From Chryseobacterium wanjuense (GTDB taxonomy: Bacteria; Bacteroidota; Bacteroidia; Flavobacteriales; Weeksellaceae): DNA of 64,000 nt. The DNA lies in the NCBI RefSeq assembly GCF_900111495.1, contig NZ_FOIU01000002.1, positions 310,001 through 374,000 on the forward strand. The letters are read 5' to 3'. The notes beneath the pieces were generated by a model. It did no database searches and was not told where the DNA came from. It was given only the letters and a program-made list of their open reading frames with translations. Positions 54,554 to 63,322 of this stretch are shown here, piece by piece (within the stretch, counting starts at the first letter, position 1; each line of letters opens with the position of its first letter). Made by a program: the position numbers and the translations under genes.

Positions 54554-55408
54554 TTATAACGGCTTGTATATGTATTTAATTGTCTGGCTTGGGTCAGAAA
54601 CCGGATAATTTTGAGAATCATACAGATATCCTTTAGGTACAGATATTGGCGGCCCGGACGGATTTTGTATCGTTATCTTCCCTGTATTATTGGAAGAAAG
54701 CATATAAAAATTGATCGGGAATAAGGTACCTGTTACCATAAAGTATTCTTTTGGCAACGTTGTATAAGGATTGATCTTGCTGTCATAATTATCATACGAA
54801 TACGTAATCGTAGAAGCTGTAGAAGTATCAGGATTTCCTCCGCTCATCGGCATTGTGGTATAGTCTACTTTCGCTACATTGCTTGCAGAGAAGGTAAATT
54901 TATGTTCCACATAATGTGTGTACGATGCGCTTCCACCCATTTTTTTCTTCTCAACGATTCTGTATAACTGTCCGCCTGCATCATAAAAAATAGTGAAATC
55001 ACTATGATTTGTGGTAGACATTGCTGTCTGATCCATAGAAATGGCAGACATTTTTCCGTTGGTATAAGATATCGTGTACAGGTTGTCGACCACGTGCGGA
55101 TTTACATTATCCTGATATTTGATTTTTGTAATCTTATCTCCGGTATACGTTATGCTCGCCGTAAGGGTATTGGTAGACCCTGCATCTCTGATATAAGCAT
55201 CAGAAAGCACACCTCCTATTGTCGTAACATATTCTTCGGTATCTTTTGTTCCGTTGTTTACTTTGCTTAAAATTCTCGGGCCCGTAATGGTAGATCCTCC
55301 GGGATTATTGTTATTTTGATTGGGCGGATCATCGGTTGAATTGTCGCAAGACACTACAAAGCCCAGTGCCAAAGCCGCAAAAGTTGAAAGAAAGTATTTT
55401 TTTGTCAT
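54554..55408 (-). CDS. Lipoprotein of unknown function (paralog of the neighbour)
   Basis: The 284-residue protein has a lipoprotein signal with the Cys at about residue 21 (FVVSC), an Asn/Gly-rich linker, then GPRILSKVNNGTKDTEEY and repeated strand pairs (ASITYTGDKITKIKYQ). It ends in IKYIYKPL like the adjacent lipoprotein. The two are clearly paralogous. The fold is probably an all-beta repeat exposed at the cell surface or in the periplasm. It has its own promoter 20 nt upstream. Confidence 0.75.
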   Translation of the reverse strand: MTKKYFLSTFAALALGFVVSCDNSTDDPPNQNNNNPGGSTITGPRILSKVNNGTKDTEEYVTTIGGVLSDAYIRDAGSTNTLTASITYTGDKITKIKYQDNVNPHVVDNLYTISYTNGKMSAISMDQTAMSTTNHSDFTIFYDAGGQLYRIVEKKKMGGSASYTHYVEHKFTFSASNVAKVDYTTMPMSGGNPDTSTASTITYSYDNYDSKINPYTTLPKEYFMVTGTLFPINFYMLSSNNTGKITIQNPSGPPISVPKGYLYDSQNYPVSDPSQTIKYIYKPL

Positions 55409-55427
55409 ATATTATTAATTTTCCCGT

Positions 55428-55460
55428 CAAATATAATTGATTTTCATTGAAAAATTCCAA
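55428..55460 (-). promoter_or_regulatory. Promoter of the upstream lipoprotein gene
   Basis: On the minus strand TTG (55458-55460), a 22-nt spacer and TATATTTG (55428-55435) fit the consensus, ending 19 nt before the ATG. Confidence 0.5.
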
Positions 55461-55538
55461 TTAAGAATCATAATTAATAAAAAAAATCTAAAAACTTTCG
55501 CTTTTAGATCTTATAATTATCATTTATTTATGAAAAAA

Positions 55539-56282
55539 TTAGTAGGGCTGTAAAACCGAAAGTGTAAGTACAGATTCTGACATATCAGAATTCAGATACG
55601 TCGTATTTACCGCTCTTCCTATTCCTAATGTATTCGAATTGATGTTTCTCTTCGTACACGCTGCTTTTACGGTATAATTATTTTTTGGGGTAAGATTGGC
55701 AAGAGTAGCATTCAGGTTGAAGATTTTATTTGTTCCGTCACCGCCTATAATAACGTCTGTTCTTACGGCTCTTAATTTATTATCAACAAAAATTCCGCAC
55801 GCAAAACTTGTAGAAGCATTTCCGTTTCCGGTTTTCTGCGCAGTTGTCTGGAAATTGAATGTCACCTTATTCGTAGCATTGGTAATCGAGAAAGTTCCCT
55901 GAGTTCCCGATAAGACCGTCCATGCACTTGTCATTGTCGATCCTTCATCATAGGGTAAAGTTTCGCCGTTGTTTCCGGAAAATGATGCCCCTGTTTTATC
56001 TTCCAGTGTACTCATCTGATATAGCGACATACTTGTCAATCCGTTGGCCACTTTTATGCTTTTCCAGTCATTGACCGTTAAGCTAGCATTATTGTGGAAA
56101 ATAGTTCCGACAGCACCGGCAGAACCTTTTACGGTATTTGTTCCTCCTGTTCTTAATTCTTTTCTTGCATTAAGATCACCATTAATGTCAAGCATATTCA
56201 CCGGAGTCGTTGTATTGATTCCCACTTGACCATTGTATAAAAATGTGATCAATAAATTTGTTATCAGTAATAATTTTTTCAT
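55539..56282 (-). CDS. Secreted protein with N-terminal VGINTTTP motif (third of three paralogs)
   Basis: The 247-residue protein has a signal peptide (LLITNLLITFLYNGQ) and then VGINTTTPVNMLDINGDL, a stretch common at the start of flavobacterial surface proteins. The rest is beta-rich, with FACGIFVDNKLRAVRTDVI (compare FTCGVFRNGKLVAVRPDKI in the first paralog) and NYTVKAACTKRNINS. It is the last gene of a three-gene operon. No enzymatic motif is seen; an extracellular structural or adhesive role is likely. Confidence 0.75.
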   Translation of the reverse strand: MKKLLLITNLLITFLYNGQVGINTTTPVNMLDINGDLNARKELRTGGTNTVKGSAGAVGTIFHNNASLTVNDWKSIKVANGLTSMSLYQMSTLEDKTGASFSGNNGETLPYDEGSTMTSAWTVLSGTQGTFSITNATNKVTFNFQTTAQKTGNGNASTSFACGIFVDNKLRAVRTDVIIGGDGTNKIFNLNATLANLTPKNNYTVKAACTKRNINSNTLGIGRAVNTTYLNSDMSESVLTLSVLQPY

Positions 56283-56287
56283 TTGTA

Positions 56288-57103
56288 TTAATTTGTAATT
56301 GTATTGAATACCTGTGGAACCTCATAAACATCCACTTTCAGAGAAGATTGAGAAATAAAAGAATCAATATTGGAAGCCACTGCTTTTCCGATTCCCAGAA
56401 CCGTTCCGTTGGCAACGTTATAAGAATCCAGTCTGGAGCAAGATACCGTCACCGTATGCGATCCTTTCGCTAGGTTTTCTACAAGACCGATCTGGTTGTG
56501 TGTAAGGAAAGGATTGCTGGCACTGCTTGCCTTTAGATTTCCTTGTCTCAGGTTTATTAATCTGTCATCCACAAATATTCCGCAGGCATAATCAATAGAA
56601 CTATCTGTACTTCCTGCTGCAGAAAAAGTCGCCTGAGCCACTGTTTCAAACTGAAAATAGGCTTTACTTATTGTACTGTATACATTGATCGTTTGGGTAA
56701 GACCCGGGATCTTTTTAAACTTCGCAAAGTTTGTATAGGTATTATTTTTTGTAAATGTCGTAGATCTTGAAGTAATTGTAGATTCATCAGCACTTGTGAA
56801 TGAAACACCCGTCTCATCCGAAAAGGAATTATTAAAAATTAAATAAAACTTATTCGGTTCATATTCCGGAATTCTTAATGTCTTCCAGATTGGCGGATAT
56901 CCTTCTCCCTGAGAAACCAAAACCTGAGTGTCGGTTCCTTCCGAAAGTTTGTTCTCCGTTACATCTAAAACGGCAATTTTTCCTCTTAAATTCGTATCTC
57001 CATTAACGTCTAACGTCGATTTTGGAGATTCTGTCTTGATTCCGATTTGGGCAGAGAGTGATAACCCTATTGCGATGAATAGGATAGAAAATATATTTTT
57101 CAT
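56288..57103 (-). CDS. Secreted protein with N-terminal IGIKTESP motif (second of three paralogs)
   Basis: The 271-residue protein has a signal peptide (IFSILFIAIGLSLSAQ) and IGIKTESPKSTLDVNGD. It shares with its neighbours the segments VLVSQGEGYPPIWKTL and YACGIFVDDRLINLR and the helper motif HTVTVSCSRLDS. The gene is 13 nt after the first paralog and 5 nt before the third, so all three are co-transcribed. Function unknown; likely surface-exposed. Confidence 0.75.
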   Translation of the reverse strand: MKNIFSILFIAIGLSLSAQIGIKTESPKSTLDVNGDTNLRGKIAVLDVTENKLSEGTDTQVLVSQGEGYPPIWKTLRIPEYEPNKFYLIFNNSFSDETGVSFTSADESTITSRSTTFTKNNTYTNFAKFKKIPGLTQTINVYSTISKAYFQFETVAQATFSAAGSTDSSIDYACGIFVDDRLINLRQGNLKASSASNPFLTHNQIGLVENLAKGSHTVTVSCSRLDSYNVANGTVLGIGKAVASNIDSFISQSSLKVDVYEVPQVFNTITN

Positions 57104-57116
57104 GAATTATTTTAGT

Positions 57117-57938
57117 TTAGTTGATTTCGTAGGTTACATATTCCAATAGGTCTATTTTCATCATAGATTCTAAGGTGAATGCGTTCGAAACATTGTTGGT
57201 ATTCGACACGTTTCGTCCAATGGCAAATTGAGCACTGCTGCTGGATGCATTGATTTTCCTACAGGCGACCTCCACTTTGTGGGCGCCGATCGGAACGTTT
57301 TGTTCCGTATAATTCAAGGTAAAAATATAATCCTGGATTCCTCCTTTTTCAGAATTATTTGTTGAAGAAATTTTGTCCGGACGTACTGCTACGAGTTTTC
57401 CGTTTCTGAAAACACCACAAGTGAAACTGATGTTCTGTGATGTAGTAGGAGAAGAAGACTTCATCTCAACTCCTGTCTGGAACTGATAAGTAAGTCTGTT
57501 TCTGCCGTCTTTGATGGTGAAATTGTTTTCTAGACCGGCTATTTTTATCCACTTTCCTTTGCTGGTATCTGTGACATCATCACCGACGCTGTTTTTGTAA
57601 ACGCTATCGCCTAAGGTACCATTTGAAAGGGTAGTAATACCCGTTTGATCCGTTGATAAGTACGAATTGACTAATTTGTACTGACCTTCCTCCATGAAGG
57701 TAACATTCAGAGATTTCCAAACAGGAGGTAAACCTTCTCCTTGGGAAACCAATACTTGGCCATTGAGCCCGGGATTTCCGGCCTGAGCAGAAGTACCGCC
57801 TACTCTAAGTTCTTTTCTTAAGGTGGTTTTCCCGTTTACATCGAGAACAGAATTGGGGGTACTCGTACCAACTCCCACCTGCGCATAGGCCTGGATCGAT
57901 AACAATCCAGCTACGCAGCAATACACAGTTTTTTTCAT
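57117..57938 (-). CDS. Secreted protein with N-terminal VGVGTSTP motif (first of three paralogs)
   Basis: With the ATG at 57938 the 273-residue protein has a signal peptide (YCCVAGLLSIQAYAQ), then VGVGTSTPNSVLDVNGK. It shows VLVSQGEGLPPVWKSL, FTCGVFRNGKLVAVRPD and AHKVEVACRKINASS, all shared with the other two copies. It heads the operon, and its promoter box lies within 13 nt. A TTG start 15 nt upstream would overlap that box and is rejected. It probably functions outside the cell. Confidence 0.78.
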   Translation of the reverse strand: MKKTVYCCVAGLLSIQAYAQVGVGTSTPNSVLDVNGKTTLRKELRVGGTSAQAGNPGLNGQVLVSQGEGLPPVWKSLNVTFMEEGQYKLVNSYLSTDQTGITTLSNGTLGDSVYKNSVGDDVTDTSKGKWIKIAGLENNFTIKDGRNRLTYQFQTGVEMKSSSPTTSQNISFTCGVFRNGKLVAVRPDKISSTNNSEKGGIQDYIFTLNYTEQNVPIGAHKVEVACRKINASSSSAQFAIGRNVSNTNNVSNAFTLESMMKIDLLEYVTYEIN

Positions 57939-57950
57939 AATAAGGGACTG

Positions 57951-57958
57951 CAAAGATA
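57951..57958 (-). promoter_or_regulatory. -7 box of the three-gene secreted-protein operon
   Basis: TATCTTTG on the minus strand, followed by C, is the typical flavobacterial -7 sequence. It ends 12 nt before the ATG at 57938. A TTTG lies 14 nt upstream, shorter than the usual spacer. Confidence 0.5.
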
Positions 57959-58104
57959 ATTAAAAAAAACTACAAAAAGTAGAGTTACAATCCCTAAACC
58001 TATCTAAACTAACTATTTACGACATATTTCATTTTCGGAAAAAAGTAGAATTATTACTACGAACAAGTGTTAGGTTTCACTGTTTTTCAACACAAAATTT
58101 AACA

Positions 58105-58259
58105 AATAATTCACTTAAAAGAAACTTATTGTCTCATATTTAATCATTAAAAAGTGATTTTTATGTTTGAATAATTCACCATTTAAAAGTGATTTATGGG
58201 GATTTTAAATAAAAATAATGCAATATGATTAATCTATTTTGTGTGACAAATTATCACAA
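58105..58259. promoter_or_regulatory. Repeats and dyad in the long gap upstream of the secreted-protein operon
   Basis: The 57939-58542 gap holds no gene. It contains a near-perfect 16-bp direct repeat, CATTAAAAAGTGATTT (58145-58160) and CATTTAAAAGTGATTT (58180-58195). AATAATTCAC occurs twice (58105-58114 and 58170-58179). A dyad, TGTGA (58242-58246) and TCACA (58254-58258) with 7 nt between, resembles a CRP-type site with one extra base. These could be operator sites for the operon; that is inference. Confidence 0.4.
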
Positions 58260-58486
58260 TTACGCTTCTAAATCCTTCCGAAAATTTTATTTTTTTAATA
58301 CAATTTTTTCGACTAAAAACAGGGTGTATTTCAACCTGAAATCTTAATTTTTTTTTAATATTTTTCTTTGTAGATTTTTTTCTACAAACAGTAAAATTCC
58401 CGATTAATCATTAATTTAAATTAAAAATCTGGTAAATTTTATTCACATTTATTTCCCAAAAATATATGACACCCTATAAAACAACA

Positions 58487-58517
58487 TTGCCGTATTGACA
58501 ATACATCAATACGGCAA
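58487..58517 (-). terminator. Terminator after mfd
   Basis: An 11-bp perfect stem TTGCCGTATTG (58487-58497) with CAATACGGCAA (58507-58517) encloses a 9-nt loop. On the minus strand a short T-rich run follows. It lies 25 nt after the mfd stop. Confidence 0.75.
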
Positions 58518-58542
58518 CATTTATTTCCTTTTATAATTTGAA

Positions 58543-61500
58543 TTATACTTCGCTTTTCAAAATTGATTTTAAAAGATCATTTACCTCATCCACATTGATC
58601 ACTTTATCTTTTCTCATCATCAATTGATTTCCGTCTTTGCCGATTTTCTCTTTCAGTTGAGCCTCTGCAGGGTTTTTCGTTAAATAATTAATAATCGTTC
58701 TGAACTTATTGGTCTGATAAAATTTGTCCTGTGGATTGCCCGGGAAGTATCCAAGAAACACACCGTTTTTCATTACAATTTTTTCAAATCCGATATCTGC
58801 AGCAAGCCATTTTAAGCTTACACTTTTTAATAAATTAATGACTTCTTTCGGCAAATCCCCAAAGCGATCTATCAATTCTGATTCAAATTTTTCCAGGTCT
58901 TTCTCATTGTCGATCTCTGCAATCTTTTGATAAAGCAACAATCTTTCTTCCGTATTGGAGATGTACCAATCCGGAAGCATCAGTTCCAGATCCGTATCAA
59001 TATTCACATCTTTGGTTGTTTTAAATAATTTATTCCGCTCCTCTTCGTTTTCGAATAAATTTTCAAATTCCTGATCATCTTTTAATTCCTCCAAAGCTTC
59101 CTGCATTAATTTCTGATAGGTTTCAAAGCCCATTTCATTAATAAATCCGCTCTGCTCAGCTCCCAGAAGATCTCCCGCACCACGGATTTCCAAGTCTTTC
59201 ATCGCAATCTGGAAACCGCTTCCCAGATCCGAAAACTGCTCGATCGCTTCCAGTCGTTTTCTCGCATCGGAAGTCATCATGTCATAAGGCGGCGTGATGA
59301 GATAACAAAAAGCCTTTCTGTTGCTACGCCCTACCCTTCCTCTCATCTGGTGAAGATCTGCCATTCCGAATCTGTGGGCATCATTAATAAAGATAGTATT
59401 CGCATTCGGAACATCCACCCCACTTTCTACGATCGTTGTGGAAACCAAAACGTCATATTTTCCTTCCATGAAATCCAGGACATTTTTTTCGAGCTGTTTT
59501 CCTTCCATTTGTCCGTGTCCGGTGATTACCCTTGCGTCCGGAACCAACCTTTGAATCAATCCTGCAATATCTTTAAGATTTTCAATTCTGTTGTTGATAA
59601 AATAAACCTGTCCGTCACGCTGAATCTCATAAGAAACAGCATCCCGGATTGTTTCTTCATTGAAACCAATTAATTGTGTATCAACAGGCTGTCTGTTTGG
59701 CGGCGGCGTCTTAATGACCGATAAATCTCTTGCAGCCATCAGGGAAAACTGTAAGGTTCTTGGGATCGGTGTTGCCGTTAATGTCAAAGTATCAACATTA
59801 CTTTTTAATGTTTTTAATTTATCCTTTACCGAAACTCCGAATTTGTGCTCTTCATCAATAATTAATAATCCTAAATCCTTAAACTTTACAGAACTGCTTG
59901 CCAACTGGTGCGTTCCAATGATGATATCTACTTTTCCGTTTTTAAGACCTTCCAGTGTTTCACTTTTTTGTTTGGCCGTCCTGAAACGATTGATATAAGC
60001 TACATTTACCGGAAAATCTTTTAATCTTTCTTTAAAACTTCTGTAATGCTGGAAGGCAAGAATGGTCGTCGGAACCAAGACTGCAACCTGTTTTCCGTCG
60101 GTCGCCGCCTTGAACGCCGCACGGATGGCCACTTCCGTTTTTCCGAAACCAACATCACCGCAAACCAATCGATCCATCACCGTATCGGCTTCCATATCTT
60201 TTTTTACATCAATGGTTGCTTTTTCCTGATCGGGCGTGTCTTCGTAAAGGAAACTTGCTTCCAATTCATTTTGCAAATAAGAATCTGGAGTATAAGCAAA
60301 TCCTTTCGCTGTTTTTCTTTGTGCGTATAATTGTATTAAGTCAAAAGCAATCTGTTTTACTTTTGCTTTCGTTTTCTGTTTTAAAGATTTCCAGGATGGA
60401 GAACCCAATTTGCTTAAAACAATTTCCCTTCCTTCAGGGCCGTTGTATTTTGAAATTTTGTGGAGTGAGTGGATACTTACATATAATAAGTCACCATTTT
60501 TATAGGTCAGCTTGAAACATTCCTGAATTTTGCCATCATTATTCACTTTCACTAACCCCATGAATTTCCCGATTCCGTGGTCGATGTGGGCAATATAATC
60601 TCCTACTTTTAATGACATTAAATCTTTCAATGTCAGCTGCTCAGATTTTGCAAATGTATTTTTAGCCTTATATCTTTGATAACGGTCGAAAATCTGGTGA
60701 TCTGTATACACCAAAATCTTGTGATCGTTGTCTACAAAACCTTCGTGGAGTTCAGATTTAAAGCTTTTAAAAGGAAGCTCATGTTCCAGCTCTTCGAAAA
60801 TAGATTCTAATCTTTCCTTTTGTTTTTCTGTTGAAAAGGAAATCCATGTATCGAAACCTTCATTTTGTCTTCCTTCCAAATCTTCAATCAGTAATTCAAA
60901 ATTTTTATGGAAAGATGGTTGTGAAGTTTGATCAATCTTAATTTCTGCCAATTCGATCACGCCATCAATGGCAACACTTCCGAAATCTACGGTTTTAAAT
61001 TTTTTATAATCAAATAAAAATTCCTGATCGGAAATAAATAGTTCCTGTGGCGCTCTGTGAGCAATATCTTTGCTTAACGTTTCATATTTCTCCAACGACT
61101 TTTCGTAGAACGCTTTCAGTTTCTGCATTCCGATGATTGCGTTTTTAGAAACCACAAAACTTTCTTTCGGCAATAACTGAAGCAGGGAAACACGGCTTCC
61201 GGAAACCGAGAAATTCATATTGGAAACCAGTTGAAATTCTTTTATTTTATCAATAGAAAGCTGTGTTTCGATATCAAAAGTCTTAATGCTTTCCACCTCA
61301 TTTCCGAAAAATGTGATCCGGTAAGGTTTCTCATTGGAAAAAGAAAAGACATCCACAATTCCCCCTCTCACGGAAAATTCGCCCGGCTCGGAAACAAAAT
61401 CTGCCTGCTGGAAATTATAATGGTTTAATAATTCATCTACAAAATCAAAATCAAGCTGGTCGCCTACTTTGATATGATGTGAAATGGCTTTAAAATCTTC

Positions 61501-61914
61501 TTTCTTCAAAACCTTTTCAGACAATGCTCCGGCATATGCAACAATGACTTTCGGAGATTTTTCGGATGTAATTTTATGGATAACCTCCGTTCTCAAAACC
61601 AGATTGGCATTTTGTGTTTTCTCCACCTGATACGGCTCAAGATGAGTTGCCGGGAAATACAGAACTTTATCTTTCCCCAACAGGTCTTCCATTTCCGTAT
61701 TGGCATACAGCGCATCTTCCTTATCGTCCACGACATAAAGAATGGTTTTCTTCTGCGTGAGGAAAAGCTCTGCCGCAAAAATAGAAACTGCAGATCCTGC
61801 ACTTCCTTTTACAGAAATATGTTGATGGGTATCTAATTGGGTAAAAATTTCTTTTCCAAATTCTTGTTGAAGCAAATCGGGAAGGAACTTTTCGTTGATG
61901 GTTTTTAACTGCAT
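58543..61914 (-). CDS. mfd: Transcription-repair coupling factor Mfd
   Basis: Mfd removes stalled RNA polymerase and recruits UvrA to lesions. With the ATG at 61914 the protein is 1123 residues. It has the UvrB-like N-terminal module (GSAGSAVSIFAAELFL; EPGEFSVRGGIVDVFSF), the CarD-like RNA polymerase-interaction domain (LKVGDYIAHIDHGIGKFMGL) and a superfamily 2 translocase with Walker A GDVGFGKT (residues 586-593). LLIIDEEHKFGVSVKDKL (Walker B), ATPIPRTLQFSL and MRGRVGRSNRKAFCYL follow, and the C-terminal TRCF domain is present. A longer in-frame start at 61980 would overlap the probable promoter and is rejected. Confidence 0.97.
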   Translation of the reverse strand: MQLKTINEKFLPDLLQQEFGKEIFTQLDTHQHISVKGSAGSAVSIFAAELFLTQKKTILYVVDDKEDALYANTEMEDLLGKDKVLYFPATHLEPYQVEKTQNANLVLRTEVIHKITSEKSPKVIVAYAGALSEKVLKKEDFKAISHHIKVGDQLDFDFVDELLNHYNFQQADFVSEPGEFSVRGGIVDVFSFSNEKPYRITFFGNEVESIKTFDIETQLSIDKIKEFQLVSNMNFSVSGSRVSLLQLLPKESFVVSKNAIIGMQKLKAFYEKSLEKYETLSKDIAHRAPQELFISDQEFLFDYKKFKTVDFGSVAIDGVIELAEIKIDQTSQPSFHKNFELLIEDLEGRQNEGFDTWISFSTEKQKERLESIFEELEHELPFKSFKSELHEGFVDNDHKILVYTDHQIFDRYQRYKAKNTFAKSEQLTLKDLMSLKVGDYIAHIDHGIGKFMGLVKVNNDGKIQECFKLTYKNGDLLYVSIHSLHKISKYNGPEGREIVLSKLGSPSWKSLKQKTKAKVKQIAFDLIQLYAQRKTAKGFAYTPDSYLQNELEASFLYEDTPDQEKATIDVKKDMEADTVMDRLVCGDVGFGKTEVAIRAAFKAATDGKQVAVLVPTTILAFQHYRSFKERLKDFPVNVAYINRFRTAKQKSETLEGLKNGKVDIIIGTHQLASSSVKFKDLGLLIIDEEHKFGVSVKDKLKTLKSNVDTLTLTATPIPRTLQFSLMAARDLSVIKTPPPNRQPVDTQLIGFNEETIRDAVSYEIQRDGQVYFINNRIENLKDIAGLIQRLVPDARVITGHGQMEGKQLEKNVLDFMEGKYDVLVSTTIVESGVDVPNANTIFINDAHRFGMADLHQMRGRVGRSNRKAFCYLITPPYDMMTSDARKRLEAIEQFSDLGSGFQIAMKDLEIRGAGDLLGAEQSGFINEMGFETYQKLMQEALEELKDDQEFENLFENEEERNKLFKTTKDVNIDTDLELMLPDWYISNTEERLLLYQKIAEIDNEKDLEKFESELIDRFGDLPKEVINLLKSVSLKWLAADIGFEKIVMKNGVFLGYFPGNPQDKFYQTNKFRTIINYLTKNPAEAQLKEKIGKDGNQLMMRKDKVINVDEVNDLLKSILKSEV

Positions 61915-61977
61915 AAATAGTAAAAATATAAACGACAAAAGCGATTTCGGGAGTTTTCCGAAACCGTTTGATTTCCA

Positions 61978-61985
61978 CAAAGGTA
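61978..61985 (-). promoter_or_regulatory. -7 box of mfd
   Basis: TACCTTTG on the minus strand matches TAnnTTTG and gives a leader of about 57 nt before the ATG at 61914. No clear -33 TTG. Confidence 0.45.
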
Positions 61986-62171
61986 CGGATATTTTTTTCT
62001 TTTTAAGGATAATTGAAGATTATTCAAAATTTAAAATAATTCATTAAAAACCTTTTAAATCTTAATATTTTGCTAAAATTTCTAATTAATAGTTAAACCA
62101 ATTCTAATATTGTTAAGTGGCACCGCATTTGTAAAATTTACCTTAACCAAAACTTTTAAAGAAATAATATT

Positions 62172-62564
62172 ATGAAAAAAGCAATTAGAATTTTAGGATT
62201 GTTCCTACTGGTATTTTTTGCAGTCACGTCATTTGCATCTTGTAGTGATGATGATGACCCTGCCAATAACGATTTTTTCGCGGGAACTTACAGGGGAAAT
62301 ATCTCCTACAATGATGCAGACAACGATATCAGTACAGACAATGGTAGTGTATTTGTAACGAAAATAGCGAGTGGTACAAAGTATAATTTTGCCTTCTCCA
62401 ACGGAATTCCTGACCTGAACGGAATAGAATTTAATCAGGAAGGAGATCATACTTTGGTAATGGTAGGCTCTACAGCCACTTCTTATATAAGAATTGATAA
62501 TGATGAATTGAAAATATTATACTTAAAGGATGGTCGAACATGGACAGCCAACTGTACACGTTAA
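62172..62564 (+). CDS. Small lipoprotein of unknown function
   Basis: The 130-residue protein has a lipoprotein signal peptide with a lipobox ending SFASC (Cys at about residue 24), followed by an acidic SDDDDPANND stretch. The mature part is mostly beta: AGTYRGNISYNDADND, FVTKIASGTKYNFAFSNG and DELKILYLKDGRTWT. It stands alone between mfd (divergent) and its own terminator. The family is not recognised. Confidence 0.75.
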   Translation: MKKAIRILGLFLLVFFAVTSFASCSDDDDPANNDFFAGTYRGNISYNDADNDISTDNGSVFVTKIASGTKYNFAFSNGIPDLNGIEFNQEGDHTLVMVGSTATSYIRIDNDELKILYLKDGRTWTANCTR

Positions 62565-62588
62565 CCAACTTTTCATACATATGTTAGG

Positions 62589-62624
62589 ACCTGCTTTTTC
62601 TATTTAGGGAAAGCAGGTTTTTTT
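62589..62624 (+). terminator. Terminator after the small lipoprotein gene
   Basis: Stem ACCTGCTTT (62589-62597) with AAAGCAGGT (62610-62618), followed by a T run to 62624. It lies about 25 nt after the stop codon. Confidence 0.9.
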
Positions 62625-62637
62625 ATTGAGAATAAAC

Positions 62638-62670
62638 AGCCCTTTCAAGGTTTGAAACCTTGAAAGGGCT
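62638..62670. repeat. 33-bp perfect palindrome
   Basis: Two 16-nt arms, AGCCCTTTCAAGGTTT (62638-62653) and AAACCTTGAAAGGGCT (62655-62670), flank a single G. The upstream gene already has a terminator, and only a short T run follows, so this is more like a dispersed REP-type element than a terminator. Confidence 0.85.
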
Positions 62671-62683
62671 TTAATTAAACAGT

Positions 62684-62709
62684 AGATTTTCTCTTTCATC
62701 GAAATGACA
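62684..62709 (-). repeat. REP-like repeat fragment
   Basis: On the minus strand it runs from TGTCA through TTTCGATGAAAGAGAAA to ATCT, resembling the fragment at 52303-52339 in its ends. It lies 14 nt from the 33-bp palindrome. Confidence 0.4.
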
Positions 62710-62797
62710 GAGTTATCCATCCATTTAATCTTTTTTTAAGCTGTAATAAACTTTAGTTAAGTTTCAAAAAATCAGTTTTTTCAGCTTGGTTTTTGTA

Positions 62798-62805
62798 TAA
62801 CTTTG
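62798..62805 (+). promoter_or_regulatory. Possible -7 box of the small Ala/Lys-rich protein gene
   Basis: TAACTTTG matches TAnnTTTG and lies 24 nt before the ATG at 62830. The TTG at 62803 inside it is therefore not the start codon. Confidence 0.4.
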
Positions 62806-62829
62806 AATCATCAAAACAAAATAATTCTT

Positions 62830-63111
62830 ATGAAAAAATTATTATCTGCATTGTCAATAGTATTAGGACTAGGACTTGCAACAGCTCAGCAAACAGCTCC
62901 GGCTACCACAGCAGCACCTCATCCGACTGCTAAAACAGTAAAAGCCGCAAAACCTGCGAAACCCGCTGCTACAGCGACCACAGCAAAACCGGCAACAGCA
63001 CCTGCTGCCGCCAAAATGAAAAAAGACGGAACTCCGGATAAAAGATACAAGGCAAATCAAAAGCTGAAAAAGGACGGGACACCGGACAAAAGATATAAAG
63101 AAAACAAGTAG
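62830..63111 (+). CDS. Small secreted Ala/Lys/Pro-rich repeat protein
   Basis: The 93-residue protein has a signal peptide (LLSALSIVLGLGLATAQ) and a mature part made largely of Ala, Thr, Pro and Lys. It ends in two copies of KKDGTPDKRYK (about residues 65-90) joined by ANQKL. It is strongly basic. The repeat suggests binding to an acidic partner such as nucleic acid, lipopolysaccharide or cell-wall polymer, but nothing in the sequence proves this. A strong terminator follows. Confidence 0.75.
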   Translation: MKKLLSALSIVLGLGLATAQQTAPATTAAPHPTAKTVKAAKPAKPAATATTAKPATAPAAAKMKKDGTPDKRYKANQKLKKDGTPDKRYKENK

Positions 63112-63153
63112 ACTCAACATTATAGTTGTTATTTTCATAATCAAATTTCGAAG

Positions 63154-63185
63154 AACCGATGATCACTCATTCATCGGTTTTTTTT
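63154..63185 (+). terminator. Terminator after the small basic protein gene
   Basis: A 9-bp stem AACCGATGA (63154-63162) with TCATCGGTT (63171-63179), 8-nt loop, followed by a run of T to 63185. Confidence 0.93.
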
Positions 63186-63308
63186 GTTCCTTATTTCTAA
63201 AAGAGTTTAATAATTGTACTTTTTTGACGCAAAGTTTTAATCTGCCAATATTTAAAATAAAGCAGCCAAAGAAGAATCAACAAGTTGATTTGATGAAGCT
63301 TTATTTCA

Positions 63309-63322
63309 TGCTTCGCGAAGCA
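63309..63322. repeat. 14-bp palindrome in a repeat-rich gap
   Basis: TGCTTCGCGAAGCA is a perfect palindrome. It lies in the 63186-63483 gap among TTTGCG/CGCAAA words (near 63230 and 63335-63363), as in dispersed intergenic repeats of flavobacteria. No gene is seen here. Confidence 0.5.

Noticed and set aside
58162..58169. Plus-strand TATGTTTG as a promoter for a small RNA
   Set aside because: There is no -33 element at a suitable distance and no terminator or gene downstream on the plus strand before mfd.
61915..61980. Longer N-terminus for Mfd
   Set aside because: It covers the probable promoter box and adds residues not typical of the family.
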